This document shows, one piece after another, positions 12,777 through 16,258 of a stretch of DNA of 16,258 nt. Origin of the DNA: Arcicella sp043769985 (GTDB lineage Bacteria > Bacteroidota > Bacteroidia > Cytophagales > Spirosomataceae); NCBI GenBank assembly GCA_043769985.1, contig JAYVIV010000141.1:1-16258 (forward strand). Reading direction: 5' to 3'. A program made the position numbers and the translations under genes. The notes below the pieces were generated by a model. The model saw only the letters and a list, made by a program, of their open reading frames with translations, did no database searches and had not been told where the DNA came from. Every line of letters begins with the position of its first letter. The first letter of the stretch is position 1.

Positions 12777-15700
12777 TTATAATTCAAGGTTCATTGCCTT
12801 TTTCATATCTACTTTAAGAGCATCTTTGACAACTTCATCAGAAAAATCGTATTCTCCTTGAAAATTGATATGCCCATAAGCAAATGCCGCAGAGTTTGAA
12901 AGTGTTTTTTGTATCTCTTTTCTTTCTTCTGGACTCGCCTCAATGATTTTCTGAGTTTGGTACAGATAATTGTAGCAAACAATTGAATTAATGAACAATT
13001 GTTTGCTTCGTGCCATGACCAATAATTCCTCTTTGGTAGCAAATCTAATGAGTCCATCATGTCCTAAATTGAGTTTATCCGATAATTGGTGCATACTTTC
13101 AATTTGGGTAAGTTGATGATTAATAATCCGTCTGAGGTCTTCCAAGTGCATATATTTGAGGACAAAAATGGTTTGCACGAGTTTTCCCAACTCTTGTAAA
13201 GCAATGTTCAAAGGGTGTTTATTGGAATAAGAAGTCAATCTTTTCAATAAAATAGAAGGCGTAATGTGCTTTAATTTTAAGGTGGTAACTAACCTCAAAA
13301 TGTTGTCCCATTGTTCAGCAATTACCTTAACATTGACATTATTTCCTGCATTGATTTGATAATCAAGTTGTTGAGTAATGGGCATTCCAGCCATTCCATG
13401 GAGTTTTACCTTATGAATTTGTTTAAATCTTGGCTGAAACTCCACTTTCATCAGATAACAAAGTGCTGAGTTGATAAAACTTATTCCGTGTTGGTCGGTA
13501 GAGTGCAGGCGGTTAGTTTCCAAGTCATCTTCCTCATTTTCTTGGTTTTCTTCTACCTTGTCGGTTTTCTCTAATCTCTCTTTTTTCTTGGGTGTTTGCG
13601 TGAGTACTGGCTGATAATGAAGCAATCCATCAATGATGTACCACGCCTCAAAATCACCTGCCGAAAAAGTGGTAGTATAAGTCAAGGGATAATGCTCTGA
13701 GATGAAGGAATAGATGATTATACCTTTTTCTTTCCCGAAATATTTAGATGAATAATTGGCATGAATGGAATTGAGAGCCATCATAAATTTTTGTCCGTCC
13801 GAGGCAGATCTCAAAAGATTTTCTTCTTCCTTAAAAACTACATTAATGGGCATTACATCTAACAGAGCCACTATTTTGTCATTAGCCTCCAAAAGATTTT
13901 TAGAAGTAATATGCCAGTTTGAGGTTTTTTCGAGTTCAGCCAATGTTATATCTTTTTTGGCTTTTTTAGCCATTAATCCAATTCCCAAATTACAGCCGCA
14001 TCGGCGGTCCGACCCAACCAATAATGGTAGCAAAATTCACGATATTTGGCATAATTTCACGGCGATATTCTTCCATTTTATGGGTTAATTTCTTGGTGAA
14101 TTCTGTGTGTAAATTCACGGTATGGAGTACCTCAAAAATAGAAACGTATAGTTCCCAGGGGTATAGCTCTATCGTTGTTGGGCTTGTGATTGGCTTTTTG
14201 GGTGTTAAGAATTGGAGGGTGTTATTTTTACGCTTTTTAACATAAGGATTTACGCCTCTATTAATTGCTCCAAAAGTCTGGTTAAATTGATGAGTAAGTT
14301 TATATTCAAGGTTTTTACGGATGCTTTCCCAATCTTTCAAGTAATTAATTCCCGCTCTTTCCATCAAAGATTCTTTATCTTTATTCCATTCATCTTGCGG
14401 AATCATATAGTCTTCAAAAGCCTTAAATTGATGTGAAACGCTCACATTTAACTTGCCTGATTTGAGCAATTTATGAACGTGTTTGGCTAATAGCACCTTA
14501 TAAAGAGGCTCATTAAAGCCATTAGAACCCTCTTTAATCTGTTTTCTCTCTTCTCGATTCAGAAACTCAATGGGTGCATTTGCATTCAACACGCCATGTT
14601 TTTTCTGATAGAACTTTAAGGCAAGGAGTACCTTGTCATCGGGTTCTGTTGCCGTAAATTCAACGTACTTCAACATCTCGGAAATACGTAACTGGAAAGC
14701 CCTTGATTTCTCCGTCATGGCTTGGTATAACAACTTATTTTCTTGTGCTTTTGCAGATTCTTTATAGAGTTTTTCAACGGCAGGGACTAACTTCAAAAAC
14801 TCATTGTGCTGTGGATTTTTGATAATTTCCATGAAGATTTTAAACTTTTCTTCCATCGTTTTTTCCAATGAAAAGGCAGTATCTTGAAGTAATTTTACCA
14901 AGGGAGCTTCGGCTAAAATAGCTAAGAAAATTTCAGCCTGAGTGATTTGTATCTCCGCTTGCCACTCCAACAATAATTCCTTTTTCCGATTATCGGCTTG
15001 TCGAAGGGTTTGTTGGGTAGTGGACATGAAAGTTTGTATCATCACATCGTTAAGATAGTGGTATTGGTGTTTGATAAAACACAAAAGAAAAAGGTATTTT
15101 GGTTACGTTGTTGAACTTGAAAAACGTGGGTGGAAAGCACATAATTGGCATAATATTCAACGAGTTCATCCGAAAGTTTTAGTGAATCTATCAGCCCTAC
15201 TAACAGATGATAAAGCACTTTTAACTCTTTCAATTTAATCATGTTCTCTCTAATGGCTGAGAGTTTCGTCAATTCAACCATCGTTTTGTAACGAGAAATT
15301 TTATAAGTATTTCGCCCCAAAATTTCATCTGGTAGTTTATCAAATAAAGCATCCAAGGCTAAAATTTGGGCTGATGATGAGCCAATTATGATTTTCTGAA
15401 GCAATACTTTCTCAAAATTTTGTAACGTTTGTGTGATGATAACCGCCAAGGTATCGAGGGTACTTCTATGCTCTGAGAGCGAATGTAATCACACAAAGAC
15501 CTAAAAATACTGGCAGGACTAAACTGTTTGGTCACTAAATGATTGGCTTCTTCCAGTGTAAGCTCTCGGTATAATCCAGCAAAGCGATGAACGCCAAATT
15601 CTCGCAGAATCATTTCACGATGTCGAGCCAAAGAGGTACTGGCGTAGGTATTTAAGTTGATCGTTTCTCGCTTAATTTTCAGGATGCGACAAACGTAAAG

Positions 15701-15928
15701 TATATCATTTTCAAGAAAAGTATTGACTCTAAAAAAACGCCCACTGGCTTTGAAATAACCCATTTGCGTAACCAAACCGACATCATTTACAGGTGAAACA
15801 AACTCTTTTAATTTACTTTTTAAGCCCATCGGAATATCAAAAAAGACCTTTCTTTGTGGATAGGAAAAGAGGGGAGGGTTTTCAAATTCCTTTATTTCCG
15901 AAGGGTTGAGGATGTCGATATTTCGCAT
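12777..15928 (-). pseudogene. tnpA: Tn3-family transposase gene, broken in three places
   Basis: Repaired, it would encode about 1,050 residues, close to the Tn3 norm. Order from the start: a DUF4158 domain (NPSEIKEFENPPLFSYPQRK, QMGYFKASGRFF), the helical middle part, then the DDE domain with D in SASDGQKF, D in HSTDQHGIS and E in TKEELLVMARSKQLFINS, ending HINFQGEYDFSD. Lesions: (1) a frame change at about 15451-15459, where VPS jumps to DTLAVIITQTLQNF, consistent with a 4-nt loss; (2) loss of one A in an A-run at 15097-15100, where RNQ jumps to YLFLLCFIKHQYHYLND; (3) about 16 extra GC-rich bases at 13998-14013, splitting FATIIGW from GCNLGIGLMAKKAK. The catalytic part is whole but disconnected from the DNA-binding part, so no full transposase can be made. 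A low-complexity acidic stretch (residues 157-171 of the last frame) is unusual for the family. Confidence 0.93.
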
Positions 15929-16063
15929 AAGTCTATTTATTTAAACGACCGTTTTTATACACAGCCAATCTTTCCCTATTTTACTCAAATTTACTTGTTT
16001 AATTTGGCATGTAATTAATTAAAATATATTAAATTTGGATTCATTGAGTAATGTAAATAATCT
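15929..16063. promoter_or_regulatory. Probable res site and divergent tnpA/tnpR promoters
   Basis: This 135-bp, very AT-rich gap lies between divergent tnpA and tnpR, where Tn3-family elements keep the recombination site bound by resolvase. I could not identify three clear subsites; the stretch around 15995-16045 (TTTAATTTGG ... AAATTTGGATT) has partial repeats. The call rests on position. Confidence 0.45.
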
Positions 16064-16258
16064 ATGATAAAGTTAGGCTACGCTCGTGTTTCGACACTGG
16101 AACAAAATTTAGATTTGCAAATGGACTCACTCCAAGGGGAAGGGTGTAAACAAATATTTACCGATAAAGTATCGGGAGTAAAATCAGTGAAACCTGAATT
16201 TGAAAAATTGATAACCTACGCAAGACCAGGAGATACGATTGTAGTTTGGAAACTTGAC
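16064..16258 (+). CDS. tnpR: Serine resolvase (TnpR), N-terminal 65 residues
   Basis: The ATG at 16064 begins MIKLGYARVSTLEQNLDLQ, the start of the resolvase/invertase catalytic domain. Ser10 is the nucleophile and Arg8 the conserved partner. It continues with DKVSGVKSVKPEFEKLI and ARPGDTIVVWKLD, the last being the usual LDR-type motif, cut by the window edge before its Arg. The enzyme resolves transposition cointegrates at res and usually represses its own and tnpA transcription. It is open over the visible part. A full protein would be about 185-200 residues. Confidence 0.93.
   Translation, partial: MIKLGYARVSTLEQNLDLQMDSLQGEGCKQIFTDKVSGVKSVKPEFEKLITYARPGDTIVVWKLD

Larger units (their letters stand above)
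12696..16258. mobile_element. Tn3-family transposon, left end to tnpR, right part outside window
   Basis: A large Tn3-type transposase gene on the minus strand and a serine resolvase gene on the plus strand diverge from a 135-bp gap that should hold the res site. This is the arrangement of Tn3 itself. The element runs past the right edge, so any cargo genes would lie beyond 16258. Because tnpA is broken, the element cannot move by itself but could be mobilised by a relative or still resolve. Confidence 0.85.

Noticed and set aside
15929..16063. Exact res subsites I, II and III
   Set aside because: I could not align three dyads of the correct size, so only the region is reported.

Overview
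The window looks like DNA from a Bacteroidota bacterium, most likely a member of the Cytophagales. It is AT-rich, it encodes a geranylgeranylglyceryl phosphate synthase (GGGPS) of the kind known from archaea and Bacteroidota, it has promoters of the TTTG / TAnnTTTG type, and it carries SBBP-like and outer-membrane-barrel proteins typical of the phylum. This assignment is inferred from gene content, not from a marker gene.

Left part (1-5770), chromosome-like. It holds the N-terminal part of an exported helical-repeat (TPR-like) protein, a flippase-like multi-pass membrane protein, a GGGPS with a good promoter and a dyad over its stop codon, a two-gene minus-strand unit (formyltransferase, then a PHP-type CpsB/YwqE phosphatase) that suggests surface-polysaccharide work, and an outer-membrane beta-barrel protein.

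Middle part (5771-7828), a scar. The last 300 bp of an SBBP-repeat gene, itself with an in-frame stop, abuts a 921-bp IS5-family element (IRs 14 bp, TA on both sides). On the other side of the element lies the stump of a type I restriction-modification hsdM gene with a nonsense codon, a frameshift and a missing C-terminal half. The two flanks do not belong to one gene, so the element sits at a rearrangement junction.

Right part (7829-12695), a plasmid-type replicon. It has parB and parA on the minus strand, a 1.4-kb AT-rich non-coding origin with at least 12 copies of an 18-bp iteron (TAAGGCAACCTTTTTACA), then a Rep_3-family initiator gene on the plus strand. All three replicon genes are open and look functional. 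From 12696 to the right edge lies a Tn3-family transposon whose tnpA is broken in three places and whose tnpR resolvase gene runs off the window.

The most unusual signal is a pair of 45-bp palindromes (21-bp arms, 3-nt loop) at 7924-7968 and 8430-8474. They share a 12-bp inner arm, but their outer 9 bp differ in sequence while still pairing perfectly. One lies just downstream of parB. The other lies inside parB, in frame, and encodes 15 residues immediately before the helix-turn-helix. They could be the centromere (parS) or copies of a protein-tolerated palindromic element.
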